Positions 35,083-46,166 of a stretch of DNA of 56,490 bases are shown here, piece by piece (position 1 is the stretch's first letter; each line of letters begins with the position of its first letter). Made by a program: the position numbers and the translations under genes. Below the pieces are notes generated by a model. That model was not told the DNA's origin. It ran no database searches and saw only the letters and a program-made list of their open reading frames with translations. This DNA comes from Cladorrhinum sp. PSN259 (lineage: Eukaryota > Ascomycota > Sordariomycetes > Sordariales > Podosporaceae). The stretch is taken from contig MU867088.1 of assembly GCA_033725935.1 (NCBI GenBank), forward strand, positions 1 to 56,490. The letters are read 5' to 3'.

Positions 35083-36855
35083 ATGTCCGGGAAGAGTCGG
35101 CCAACTCCTGCCTGCGTCCAGGACGAGGACGAATCGGGAAACCCCATCGACAACACCCTTCGTTACGCACAATCCACTGCTGCATCAAGCCCAAGTAAAG
35201 AAAGACCAAATACGGGCCGGAAAAAGAAGAGAAGCGAATCCTCACCCCTCACCGGCGTCCACGGCCACACTGACTCCGACTCAACCCTTCACCCTCAGAG
35301 AGAAGCAGCGCTCAAAAAAGCCAAAGAGCGCGAGCGCGGGAAAGTACTCTCTCCCACCACCAACAAGAAGGACATGATGCCCTCCTCACGCCCCCCAGCA
35401 GTCAAACGTGGTGAGACGGCGCCGGTCCGTGTTAAGAGGGACACGGAATCGGGAGCTTACTTTGGCGTCGGACCTGATACAGTCACAGCAGCTACTACAC
35501 GTCCACGAGCGAAATCTCGTCCTGCTAGTTACCTTGGCAACTCATCCAAACCGCCACTGGCGAATGCCAGATATTACCACAGCCAAACCCCTGGGCCGAA
35601 CATGCCCACTTCATATCCTTCTCCTCCTTCCTGGGGACCACCTCCCTCGGGGCCTCCGCCTCCGCCTGTAGGTCATTCCGGACCTCCTATGCCTTACCCG
35701 CAACCATCCCATTCCCCTGTGATTATGCAGGGACCGCCTATGCCACCACCACCACCTCCCGAATTCTTTCGGCCCCTTGAATCCCGCTTCGGAAGTTTTC
35801 CCCGGCCACAGTCAGCCCTGAGTTTCCGCCCGCCTCCCCGGCAGCTCGAGTACGAGTACGAAGATCCTCCGATGGAGAGATCACTCGTGAGACGACCATC
35901 AACGAACAGAAAGCTTTCCAAGCACCACGATGAGGACAGATCGATGCCACCTCCTCGTAGGCCTCAGTCTGCTCGTCCCCAGTCAATGTCATTCGCGCCG
36001 CCTCCAACCACGCCAGCTCGGCGAAGGGTTGGATTTGAAGAGCAAGACCTAGATGAGATCCCATTCTTCAGCGACTCTTCACCCCTTGCACCCTACGACT
36101 ATGGCGGGATCCCATACCGACCTAGGGGAAGAGCACCCAGCATTGGTCCGACCGATTTTGCCTATGAGCCGGAGTATTCGACCGAGATCGCCGGAAGATC
36201 TTTGCGGAGGAATTCCTACTACGGCGGCGGGGAACTTCTTTCGACGTCTTCGGGAAGCAATTATGAAGATCAAGTACGTGCAGCCACCCGATACCAGGAC
36301 GACGTCATGGGCGGGCCTTCGTTGCCGCTAACCACCGAGAGTTTACGAAAGGTCCGAAATGGTGGCAGTAGCCGGTCAACCCGAAGCTCTGGCAGCCACG
36401 ACGAAAGCGAGTATAGAACGGCAACCACTAGGACCACGCACACTAGCAACAACGATGAGGATGTCACGATAAGGGTCAAGGGTAACACGGTTCTCAAGGT
36501 CGGCGGTGCTGAAATGCAGTGTCACGACGGTGCTGAGATCAACATCATCTCGAGAGGTGGTGGTGGTCTCCGCATCGGCAGCGACGATGCAAGCTACCTC
36601 GATCATGACGACCGCGAAACTCGGATCGATATTCCTTCATCCCGATCAAAGTCGAGAGCAAGGTCATTCTCACGCCCGGCACCATACTCGAGGTACGACC
36701 CCAGCCCAATCGACTATGACGGGTATGCGCCCGACCCCTATGCCCGTGCAGCCCTTGACAGCTACGCTCCTCCACCTCTCCCTCCCCCGTACCCATCCTA
36801 TCCGACTTTCTCGTCGTCTTACTCGAATCGTGACGACTATTTTGGAAGCCCCTGA
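35083..36855 (+). CDS. Unknown 590-aa proline-rich disordered protein
   Basis: A single exon of 590 aa, starting at an ATG with G at -3 (MSGKSRPTP). Residues 1-170 are charged, with KKAKERERGKVLSP and an RVKRDTESGAYFGVGPD patch. Residues about 180-230 contain polyproline runs (PPSGPPPPP, PPMPPPPPPEFF), possible SH3/profilin ligands. RRRVGFEEQD (313-322) includes an RVxF-like PP1 docking motif with acidic residues after it. Near residue 475, DVTIRVKGNTVLKVGGAEMQ followed by CHDGAEINIISR looks like the only folded, beta-rich segment. The C-terminus is rich in S, R, Y and P (YAPPPLPPPYPSYP). There is no signal peptide or membrane segment. The family appears to be unnamed and no function is assigned. 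Confidence 0.85.
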   Translation: MSGKSRPTPACVQDEDESGNPIDNTLRYAQSTAASSPSKERPNTGRKKKRSESSPLTGVHGHTDSDSTLHPQREAALKKAKERERGKVLSPTTNKKDMMPSSRPPAVKRGETAPVRVKRDTESGAYFGVGPDTVTAATTRPRAKSRPASYLGNSSKPPLANARYYHSQTPGPNMPTSYPSPPSWGPPPSGPPPPPVGHSGPPMPYPQPSHSPVIMQGPPMPPPPPPEFFRPLESRFGSFPRPQSALSFRPPPRQLEYEYEDPPMERSLVRRPSTNRKLSKHHDEDRSMPPPRRPQSARPQSMSFAPPPTTPARRRVGFEEQDLDEIPFFSDSSPLAPYDYGGIPYRPRGRAPSIGPTDFAYEPEYSTEIAGRSLRRNSYYGGGELLSTSSGSNYEDQVRAATRYQDDVMGGPSLPLTTESLRKVRNGGSSRSTRSSGSHDESEYRTATTRTTHTSNNDEDVTIRVKGNTVLKVGGAEMQCHDGAEINIISRGGGGLRIGSDDASYLDHDDRETRIDIPSSRSKSRARSFSRPAPYSRYDPSPIDYDGYAPDPYARAALDSYAPPPLPPPYPSYPTFSSSYSNRDDYFGSP

Positions 36856-38658
36856 ATGGAGCTACAATACCCTTTTTGATGATTAAGAGATGAAACAGTG
36901 ATATAACGAAGATGATGACAGTTGATGGAAAAAGCAAGCGCGAAATCGGTTTTATTTTTTGTGACGGCCTATTATCTATCTTATCTATCTTTCTTGCCAT
37001 GTTTCGTGTGCATAACTGTTTTTATTTTATGATTTACGGCGATATCTTAGCGAGCGTTGTTCTTTCTTTCTTATTCTTTAATTCTTGGGTGGGAATGGGA
37101 AAGTCATATTGAGTTTCTTCCCCATCATCATTCTGTGTGGGGACAGAATACACACGGACACACGCAACGCACACAGAGGCTTTTCATACCCAATTTCTGT
37201 GGCTTCTTTTTTGGTTGTTATTGTTTTTTATGAAGGAAGGATGGAATGACTGGAAAGAAAGGAAGGGTGGCATTTCGGCTTGGTTTTTATTTCTTCTTGC
37301 TTTTTAAAACGTGGCGGCGAGGGACAATTTCTCTCCCTGTGATGGATGGACAAAATCGGTGTCGAGTCATATTGTTGTTGTCCATCATATGGATCATCCC
37401 CGATATTTTGGCATGGGAGGAATTATTAGCAAGGCAGATTGTTTTTTCTTGAGAAGCTTAATATTGAAACTGCGTTTCTTTCTTTCCCTTGGCGAGAGCT
37501 TGATTTTTCCGAGTCACTTCTTCAATATTGAACTGGTTTTGTCTTTTTCACTATGCGGATTTTCAAGTTCGATTTTGATTTGGCAGAAAAACAAGATTGA
37601 ATACCTGATAAAGTCCTCAAATTGACTTTGTTGAATCTGAATACCCAAAGAAAAGGTGTGCCAATTAATTTGTAGGGTGCATAAGTCTAGACGCGGCTTG
37701 TAGATTAAAAAATCGATAAATATCGGGTTGAATTATCTAGTGTCATGTTCCATGTTGAGATGTATATTCCGTTTGATATATACCTACACTACATTTCATA
37801 ACTTGAGTGGCTTCGTCACCTTGTCTCGTCGGGTGGAGGGGTGGAGCGGAGAGGGGGAACAGATGAAAGGACTGGGTGAGAATAGCTTGGAGTGAACACA
37901 ACGGATACTGTGTGGAGATATGTCCACGTCTTCGGTGTGGGGTCTGGTGTGGGTTTGGTTCTCGGAGGAGGGAAGGCTTGGCGGGCAAGGTGATCTGGAG
38001 AAGTCGTGGTGGGGTTGCCTGGTTGGGTTTGTTTACAACGATGTACGTCATTTTCACTCTTTTTCGACGGCAATTGGGATCCGAAAAAAAGGAAATTGAA
38101 AATGCGGCAAGGTTTGGTTGACTGGGAAATAAGTCACAGGGCTGAATGAAACTTTGTTGATTTTCTCTTATTTTCCTTGCAGGATGATGAAGAAAAGAAT
38201 GTGTGTGTGTTTCCAAGTTTGTTGTTGTCAAATGATTGGGTGTGATTCCTTCCCAAAAAAGAAAAAATCCCCAACCTCTCCAACAAACCAAGGAATGGAA
38301 GCTGAGCAAAAGAGTCCGAAGCGGGGACCCAGTTTATCCCCAGCCTCCTCGTTTCTGGGTTAACCACAGCAGCTTTACTGCTGCGGTTAAGCCATTCCCA
38401 CTTTTCGCTGCTGCTCACTCTTTCCATTCCACACACCCACCCATTCCTTGCATCCTGCATTTCATCTCCTGCATTGTGCATCACATCGTCTTTTTTTTTC
38501 CCCAAAGCTTTTTTGAATTACAGTTGTGGAGTTCACACTGCAATTCAATTGTCGCCCAATTTTCTCCGAGGAATTTTTTATCTTGATCCAAGACAGGCTG
38601 ATAAACGACATTCCGCAAAAGCTTGGCTGGTTGAAAGCAACTCAATAACCAGCCAAAG
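36856..38658. other. 1.8-kb intergenic region
   Basis: 3' flank of the 590-aa gene and the promoter/leader of the membrane-protein gene. The main structure is a long dyad at 38356-38394. A T9 run at about 38490 and CT-rich DNA precede the ATG at 38659. No coding frame is supported. Confidence 0.6.
38356..38394. repeat. 17-nt-arm inverted repeat (hairpin)
   Basis: Arm TGGGTTAACCACAGCAG, a 5-nt loop CTTTA, and a complementary arm with two mismatches (G/G and A/C). It begins 303 nt and ends 265 nt before the ATG of the membrane-protein gene, so it could be a leader hairpin or a dyad operator. Confidence 0.85.
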
Positions 38659-40125
38659 ATGGCACCCGCCATTGTCGACAAACTCGTCAAGTCGACCCTC
38701 CTTCGAGTCCGCGACGACGTAGCCACATTGGGCCCCATCGCCGCTCGCTCAGTCCTCGTAGCCAGAGATCCCGCAGAACCAACCCGTGACCCTTCCGCCG
38801 GTCTTGTGCACCCCACGGACATCAACAACAATGCCGTCTTTGCAATCTTTGGCATCATAGGTGCCGCCTTCGTCATCGTCGGGATTTGGTTCTTCTTTTG
38901 GGCCAAGAATGGAGGGTTTTACTTCAAGGAGAACGACTGGGATGACTACAAGTCGACTGTTTTGCGTCGCAAGATCGGACCCAACGGTACCATTTACACT
39001 GATGTCACTCCCAGCACCATTTTGGGCGGTGGGAGCGTCTACAAGGATATCGACGACAGGACCGTCGTCACCCGGGATGACGATTTGAATACTGTCGTCA
39101 GCGGTACTACGGGCATTACTGGGATTACTGGTGGTGTTTCTGATATCGCTGGTCGGGAGAAGCGCCGCAAGAAGAGAGAGCAGAAGGAGCGCGATAAGGA
39201 ACGTCGTCGTGAGGAGAAGCGCCGCGAGAAGGAGGAACGCCGTACTGGGAGACGGGCGGGACCGGATGGTATTATCGACGAGGAAGCTGAGAAGGAAGCC
39301 GAAAAGCATCTGCGCGATTATCGACACGAGAAGCCCGCCCGTGTGGGTGGTATCAACCGCGAAGCTGACGGGTCCGAGTGGGATGGGTCTACTAACCCCA
39401 GCTGGTCGACTGTTGACGGCGGCACTTCGACCGTGGACAGCGGCAGCACCGTTACTTCTGACTTGATCAACAACCGGGAACGGGAAGAGGAACGCAAAGA
39501 GGAACGCAAACGTGAGCGCTCGCCTACCAAGAAGGAAACTACTAGCTCGGAACGTCCCCAAGGTCCCCGTGGTATTCGCAAGGTTTATTCTACTGCCGAC
39601 AAGACCGCTGCTCGCGAGGAGGAACGCATCAAGGCTGAGGCTCGTCGTCTGCGCGAGAAGGGAAGGTCCTCGAAGCCCCCTAAGCGCGATTTTAGCTTTA
39701 CCGCCGGTGCGGAGGAATCCGTGGCTCTGAGGAGGATTGAAGAGGGTCCCGGCGAGGAGAGCGTCGTCAGTGGTGGTGGGTCGTACATTACCGATGGGTC
39801 TTCTTCGAATGCCAATAGCTCATATGTGGATCATCACTACGCGCGGGCTGCTGCTAGGGAGAGGGCGAGGTCCAAGAGCAGACATAGAAGCTCGCAGCCT
39901 CCTCCTCCTGCTGCTGCTGCTGCTCCTTCGGAGATGCCTGGCAGCTGGACTGAGAGCGAGGTCGGCACTGCTAGCGAGGCGGGGACCAAGGTTTATTCGC
40001 ACCCCCATCATATTCCCACAGCGTCTGAGATTACGGATTATGCATACGCGGAGGAGAAGAGGAAGAGGAGGGGAGGGGCAGGTGCTAGACGGCATCGGGA
40101 TCGGGATGGGGATAGTGTTGATTAA
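38659..40125 (+). CDS. Unknown 488-aa single-pass membrane protein
   Basis: A single exon of 488 aa; the ATG has A at -3. The N-terminal 58 residues are soluble and slightly basic, without a clear cleavable signal. One strong membrane segment spans residues about 59-81 (NAVFAIFGIIGAAFVIVGIW). A W/Y-rich juxtamembrane motif follows (FYFKENDWDDYKSTVLRRK). The long tail is hydrophilic: TILGGGSVYKDIDD, a K/R/E-rich helix (REKRRKKREQKERDKERRRE, about 165-200), serine/glycine-rich stretches, and RS and proline/alanine tracts. This is a type III-like or signal-anchored topology with a large charged tail, probably cytosolic. The family looks fungal and unnamed. A mitochondrial location is possible from the basic N-terminus but not supported further. 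Confidence 0.87.
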   Translation: MAPAIVDKLVKSTLLRVRDDVATLGPIAARSVLVARDPAEPTRDPSAGLVHPTDINNNAVFAIFGIIGAAFVIVGIWFFFWAKNGGFYFKENDWDDYKSTVLRRKIGPNGTIYTDVTPSTILGGGSVYKDIDDRTVVTRDDDLNTVVSGTTGITGITGGVSDIAGREKRRKKREQKERDKERRREEKRREKEERRTGRRAGPDGIIDEEAEKEAEKHLRDYRHEKPARVGGINREADGSEWDGSTNPSWSTVDGGTSTVDSGSTVTSDLINNREREEERKEERKRERSPTKKETTSSERPQGPRGIRKVYSTADKTAAREEERIKAEARRLREKGRSSKPPKRDFSFTAGAEESVALRRIEEGPGEESVVSGGGSYITDGSSSNANSSYVDHHYARAAARERARSKSRHRSSQPPPPAAAAAPSEMPGSWTESEVGTASEAGTKVYSHPHHIPTASEITDYAYAEEKRKRRGGAGARRHRDRDGDSVD

Positions 40126-41136
40126 ATTGGTCAGAGGAGGGTTCACTTTATCATGATGGTTAGGTTTGGATGATGGATGACGGACGGACGGACGGAAATG
40201 ATTTTTCATAGATAAACAGTACATGGCGATTTTTTATTATCACACATGGGTTCATGAGATATTGAGCGTTTGTTTAAGCTAGGAGATGGATGGTTGGCAG
40301 GCGGTATATGTTGTTTTTCATAGCTTGATATGGCAAGATTTTGTGTTAGATGTATGTATGGAATGAGCGATAGTGGGATGGTGGGATTATATTATTGCAT
40401 TGATCAATCCAAATTCGTTTTTGAAGGGAAACTGACCAAGGTTATCGTCGACGTTGCCCTGATCCTTGTTGTGGATTGTTTTTTGTGTTGTTGTAAGTGT
40501 AGGTAGCCCGGCCGGCGGGTTGTCAGAGTCCAGTCCACACCCATAGTTTCCGGCCGTTGCGGCAACCTGGGGTCTAAGATTGTTTGGCCAAAAGAAAACG
40601 CCCCGAGGAGCCTGGGCCTTCTGGTCCCTTGAATTTATGACACAGAATCGAATAGTCTGGAAGCGATTGATTTATGAGACGGATAGGTGAGCCCCCTTGG
40701 CTCTTTAATAAGGGAGAAGCGGCACTGAGAACGAGAAGGGCTGAGAACAATAAACATTGTACATAGATAAACCCAAAAAAAATATATATATAATTATGTT
40801 GATATGTATTGTTCGACTTGTTAGTTGATGACTGAGGATGCATCATTATGTGAGGTATGACCCTGCTGAAGGATGACGACAGGGTGGTGGTGCCCAGCCA
40901 ACTATTTTAATCCTTCCAGGTAGGTGGTCCACCATTCCAGTCCATCATCATCATTAACTTTTAAGGGATCATGAGAAGACTGAAAAGGAAATAAAGTCAT
41001 TCCAGGAACTGGACGCTGGTGGGTTGGCCAGGCGGCTACGGGCTTCGGGCTTTCGAGCAACAGTGAGCGAGCGGCTATTAGTGTATCAAAGCGTGCCCCA
41101 ACAAGATAGCGCCGAGTGATGAATGTGTGCTGGGAG

Positions 41137-41162
41137 ATTGGGAGATTGGGAGATTGGGAGAT
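41137..41162. repeat. (GGGAGATT)n tandem repeat
   Basis: Three to four 8-nt copies, non-coding. Confidence 0.88.
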
Positions 41163-42542
41163 GCACACCCGCAAAGACTCGAAACAACAAGAAGCGGCGG
41201 CGCCGCGGGCTTTGAAACTCGTTCCCTTTTTGGAGGGGCTGATGAACGAGGACCACGGTTTACGGTGGACCCTGGCTGGCAGGTCTTCTTCCCCGCCGCA
41301 TTCAGGCGCTGTCTCAGAGTTTCTCACAGGGCAGCGGTGTCTTTTTTTTTTCATGCATCTGGGCAGGTAGGTGCGTTTGATTTGTCCATGTGTCTCTCTC
41401 TCCGTTCGTCTCTCCACATTGGTAATCGAGTTTGCTGTTCCTGGGCGCTGCAAAGGACATCTGATTAGGTACGCGTACTAAGTTACTCGATCGGGGGTCG
41501 GCACTGTGCTTAAGAGATAACAGGTAACAGTAACAGAGACATAAAAAACACGTGGAAATTCAAAGTTTGAACATTTCTTCAATTCTTCTTGCTTTTCCCG
41601 ATGGTAGGGGTCACCTTGATTTCGATCTTGACCAAAAGTCCAACCGTCATCCGTTCTTCACAACAGCGAAGGCCCAGCACAGGGATCCCACCCCAACTCC
41701 GCACCACCACCACCTCGCAAAAGCGACTTGGGTTCCCCGCCACTCTGATAGCGTCCAATCGCGCCGCCGCCTTTCCGTTCTCGGGCATCTGATAGCGCGC
41801 CAACACCGGTCCGTCTGGCAGCAAAAAAGCAGCACCCAAAACAACCTGGCAGCGGCCAACTGGAAAAGCAGCCAAGAAACCCACGACACTTTACTCGCAT
41901 GGTGACTGACCCTGTTCCAAACCAGCCAACCCCCGACGACCTGGAACCACCCAATCCTCCTCACATCAGACACCACCACCAGCAGCACCACCACCACCCA
42001 CTCAATCACTTCTTTTCTAGAACCCAAACCCTTTCTTTGCCTGTGAAAGTATTGTGCTGCCTCTTGTCTTTTTTTTTATGTGTTTGTTCTTTTGTGTCAC
42101 TTTTCCCTTCCCTTGCGCATCTTCGAACAATTACCGACGGAGCCTCGAATCGCCCCGCCGCCCCTGCCCGTCATCTCTACCGGTTGGCTATCGTCATTCG
42201 TCATCTCGTCGTCTTCCTTCCTGCAATCCACCGTGACACCCCGACAACGACAACTGACCTCACAAACATCGAGCGCCAGTGTTAAACTTGCTGAACGATC
42301 TATCTCTCGCAAAACGCAACTGCTGTCGAGCCGTTGCGGATATCATTTTTCCCTTCGGGTAGCGTTCACCCAATCAGACAGAGATAACCCTCGCCTCCTC
42401 CTCCACTGCTCCGACTGGCTAGGGAAGATAGGCCGGCGGGAACTGCAGCAACTCTAGAATTTGCGAGGTTTTACACAACACACGAGGGGAAGGAGACGAA
42501 CTCCGCGATAACGGGAGAACGAGAGACGGTTTGAGAGCGTGG

Positions 42543-42563
42543 ATGCTCCGGGCTTGGCAGTGA
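42543..42563 (+). promoter_or_regulatory. Possible 6-codon uORF of the Ssh4/Ear1 gene
   Basis: ATG CTC CGG GCT TGG CAG TGA ends 78 nt before the main ATG. It counts only if it lies within the transcript. Confidence 0.35.
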
Positions 42564-42641
42564 CGTCTCCCTTATCAGTCGCTTTAGGGATTGCGGCATC
42601 CAAAACAGAACGACAGCGTCGCAAGCACACACACCTTCACG

Positions 42642-44254
42642 ATGGCTGATTACAGCCAGGGGCTGAATGGCATCATAATCGGCCTACTGTCGTCCTTCGG
42701 GTCGGCAATCCTGATTCTTCTTATTTTTCTTGTGTTTTACTTCTTCAGATACACGACCTCGGGCCGCATCTTTCTCGACCGCATCGGTCGACCAGGCGAG
42801 TACGATGACGAACAGGCGTTTGCGCGGGAGGAGGAGGAGGCTCTCGAGACGATGGATGATATGTCGAGGACGGAGTATTTGAGAGCCAAGGGTATGTTTA
42901 TCTGCGAATGTTTTGAAGGAAAATGTTCATGCTGACATGTTATTCTCAGCCTTTATCGCTGCGAACCCTCCCGAATCCGTACAGACCGACATCTCTCTGT
43001 CACAGTATTTGGCTATCCAGGAGAAGGGTGTATCCGCATGGGAGTTTGAGCCCGAGCTGGAAATCGCCAACTGCTTTGTCGAGGCCCGCACCGAGATCGA
43101 GTTTTTTGACTCGGAATGCACAGTCATGAGCAACCTTCCAGTACCAAAACAAAACGAGGTTTACTACTGGGAGGCCAAGATTTACGAGAAGCCTGAGAAT
43201 ACATTGCTGAGCATAGGAATGTGCACCAAGCCTTATCCGCTATTTCGCTTGCCAGGTAGGGGAATATCAGGTCCAGACATTTCATGTACTGCACAAATGC
43301 TGACTAGATTTAGGCTTCCACAAGTATTCTGCGGCATATCTTTCTAACGGTACTCGCCGATTTAACCAACCATTTAACCCAACGCCATACGGTCCCCAAA
43401 TAGTCCAAGGCGATGTTATTGGCGTCGGCTACCGACCACGAACGGGAACCATCTTCTTTACACGAAACGGAAAGAAGCTGGAGGATATGGCTCACGGATT
43501 GAAGTCGCAAAACTTCTTCCCTTCGGTGGGCGCAAATGGACCCTGCATAGTCCACGTCAACTTTGGTCAGGCGGGCTTTGTCTTCATCGAGGCGAACGTG
43601 AAGAAGTGGGGTCTCGCTCCGATGACGGGCTCTCTCGCACCTCCGCCGCCATACGGTTCTGAGCAGGGCAGCATTCTCCTGGAGACAGGCAGAAAGGATG
43701 GGTATTCGGGCTCCACATACCACCGCGGTCACCAAGGAAGCCAGTCGGTTCAACTCTATTCTCGGCCAAATACTCTCGATCCTGGACATAACAGGTCTAG
43801 ATCAGGTAACTTTAGGGTTCTGCCGCCCACCAGCCCAGGACCCCAGCGTAGCCCGACCGATATCTCTCTGGCCCATTTAATACCTGCCGAAGAGGGCGGC
43901 GAGCCTAGTAGCGCTGCTGGAGGCATGTCAGATGAGGATGATACTCAACAACAATCGGCTGGGTTGGGCTTGCATGACCCAAATATGCCACCACCACCAG
44001 AATACACCAGTCCGGAACATTCAGACGCCGAGGGTGGGTCTGAAGGGGAGAGCACAGATGACGAGGATAGGCCACTGATAAACCTTACCAGGAGTCGTGG
44101 TAACTCTGCGGTTGCGGTGCGAGCGAACGGTGGGAGATCATCTCAACGACGAATGTCAAGTCCACCTATTCCCAGTTATCAGGATGCGATTTCGCAGGGC
44201 GCTGGTCGGGACAGGAGCGATAGCACAAGGTCGGTGACAGCATCAGGGAGGTAA
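42642..44254 (+). CDS. ssh4: Ssh4/Ear1-type endosomal SPRY-domain ubiquitin-ligase adaptor
   Basis: Exons 42642-42891, 42950-43255 and 43314-44254 give 498 aa. Both 58-nt introns are in phase 1 and keep frame. A single membrane segment (residues about 10-36) is followed by acidic linker DDEQAFAREEEE. The SPRY/B30.2 domain lies at about 140-285 (NEVYYWEAKIYE, LLSIGMCTKPYP, GDVIGVGYRP, IFFTRNGKK, FPSVGANGP, VHVNFGQ). The tail contains PPPY (296-299) and PPEY (413-416), which bind WW domains of Nedd4-type ligases. Yeast Ssh4 and Ear1 are late-endosomal/vacuolar adaptors that recruit Rsp5 to sort membrane cargo; the domain order here is the same. Filamentous fungi usually have one member, so Ssh4 and Ear1 cannot be told apart here. 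Confidence 0.94.
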
Positions 44255-44839
44255 CTTTTGTTATCAGGCGTTTTTCCGGGGAATTCATGGGGGAAGGGGA
44301 AGAGGAAGGCATAGGATGGTCCAATGGCCCTGGATTAGAAGGGAAGGGGGATAAATTTTCCCCTCTTATTTCTCCCTCTTGTACTCAAATGCTTTTTTGT
44401 TGTTTTTTGGTTGGTTTTGATAAAACACCCAGCGATCCCCCTCTTTTGTTACTCCGTTGTTTGTTTTTGGTTTTTTTGGGGGACTTTTTTTTTTTTTTGC
44501 ATCATGATGAAGATACCACACACTACACCCTCCACAGACATTACAGAAGACAGACACACATTGCAAATACCGAATGAGAAGAACGTTGAACCTAGCCTTG
44601 GCTATAACCTGTCTGTCACCACATCCTTTACATACGATTACTCTTTTTTCAAGTATGTTCTCTTTTTTTTTCTTTTTTTCTATTGTTCCGCATAGCTCTC
44701 TGTTTTATACCCGGAAGCACACACGAGGGTTTTGTCAGGTCAGATAAAGGGGGGGGAAGGACCATGAAGGACTGGTGATGTTAAGGGTCTGTTTTGTTTT
44801 TTATGGAGCCTTTTGTTTTGAAAGGTTTGAAAGAAAGTT

Positions 44840-44955
44840 ATGAAGGGATGGGGTGGGAAGGGACGGGAAGGGAAGGGAAGGGAAAGGAGGGGTAGGGTAG
44901 GGAAGGGAAAGGAAGGGAAAGGAGGGGTAGGGTAGGGAAGGGAAAGGAAGGGAAG
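44840..44955. repeat. G-rich minisatellite with two exact 35-bp copies
   Basis: 44880-44914 is repeated exactly at 44915-44949, each beginning GGGAAAGGAGGGG. The block and its flanks are nearly pure G/A on the plus strand with many GGG runs, so it is a potential G-quadruplex. Confidence 0.92.
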
Positions 44956-45148
44956 GGAGGGGGGTTAGTTGAGGAAAGGCGCATTAAAAGGGTGCATGCA
45001 TGGGAGGCTTCTCTCTTTGTTCTTTCTTTTTTAACCTTGTTTGGCTTGTTTCTGGTTTTTTTGGGGGGGTTTTTTTTTTCAAGTTCGGTATTTTTTTATA
45101 TTGAACTTAGGATTAAAGAGGGATAATGGATCATTCATAGTAGTTTGT

Positions 45149-45171
45149 ATGTATGTATGTATGTATGTATT
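45149..45171. repeat. (GTAT)n repeat
   Basis: About five to six tetranucleotide copies, followed by (GGTGT)n at about 45174-45200. Confidence 0.88.
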
Positions 45172-45391
45172 TAGTGGTGTGGTGTGGTGTGGTGTGGTAT
45201 TTAGTGGTGTGATGGTGATGGTGGTTGCATATTGTGTGTGGGGGATTTTTTTCTTTCTTTTTCCTTTTGTTTTACCTAGTTTAATAGCATTTTAATAAGA
45301 TTGATATTTTACATGCCTACTTGACTACTTGCCTACTTACCTACCTGACTTATTGTCTTAGTTTTTTATAAAAAAAGAAGAAATAAATCCT

Positions 45392-45419
45392 CTGTGTATG
45401 TGTGTGTGTGTGTGTGTGT
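45392..45419. repeat. (GT)n repeat
   Basis: GT run with one TA interruption, non-coding. Confidence 0.9.
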
Positions 45420-46086
45420 TCTTATATTTCGACACTTTTATTTATGTCGAGAAGAGGGTTTTCTACATCGGTGGACAAAGACAAACAAGTGACTGGTAGG
45501 TAGGTGATTTGGGACGAAACAGGTCAAATATCAATCAGACACAATAGCGTGCTTCGTTTTTTTAAATTTATTCTTAGATATTCATCTCCCGACGCCGTTA
45601 ATGGTGTATATAATCTATTAGTTACATAGCTATGTGGTGGTCGAATAGGCCGGAAATGAGGGCATTCCCAGCGGTAGCCCAAAGGCAGGTGGAAAGAGAG
45701 TGTATCCAGTAGTCTGGGGGTGGATATATGGTTCAAGAGAGATAGTGGAAAGAAAGAAGGAAGTTATGGAAGGCTAGTTATAATTATACATACAGTGAGG
45801 TCTCCCAAGTAGGACTCCTCCTCCTTCCTTCCATCACTACGACTTTTGAGACTCGAGGGAATTAACACAGCCCTTGCCACCATGTCTGGTAAATATCTCT
45901 GTGTTCCTCCTCTAAAGAACCTTCCTGTGACTAGTATTAAAATGGACTCAAATCCGGGATGTGCTACCTACCTACCAACCAACTTTTGCTACATGACTTC
46001 ACGGACATAATAAACAACACAACTTTAATAAGTCAGTCACCAACAAATTATTTAGACTTTAGGTTACTTGACCTTACAACCAACCC

Positions 46087-46165
<79 letters not shown>

Positions 46166-46166
46166 C
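46087..46166. repeat. (ACA)n trinucleotide repeat, about 27 copies
   Basis: An uninterrupted 80-nt run. One frame reads as polyglutamine, but the enclosing 80-codon frame has no other protein-like content, so it is treated as a microsatellite. Confidence 0.95.

Larger units (their letters stand above)
40126..42641. other. 2.5-kb intergenic region
   Basis: 3' flank of the membrane-protein gene and promoter/leader of the Ssh4/Ear1 gene. It contains a (GGGAGATT)n stretch (41137-41162) and a 10-nt GTACGCGTAC palindrome near 41467. A 128-codon ATG frame at 41899-42285 is low-complexity. CT-rich DNA covers about 42000-42450. Frames on the minus strand start at non-ATG codons. Confidence 0.6.

Noticed and set aside
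40902..41453. 183-codon minus-strand frame
   Set aside because: It starts at TTG, crosses the GGGAGATT repeat, and matches nothing.
44880..44949. Telomere-like TAGGG words
   Set aside because: The repeat unit is a G/A-rich 35-mer, not the TTAGGG fungal telomere repeat, and the locus is internal.
46087..46166. Polyglutamine coding reading of the ACA repeat
   Set aside because: No gene-like sequence surrounds the run; treated as a microsatellite.
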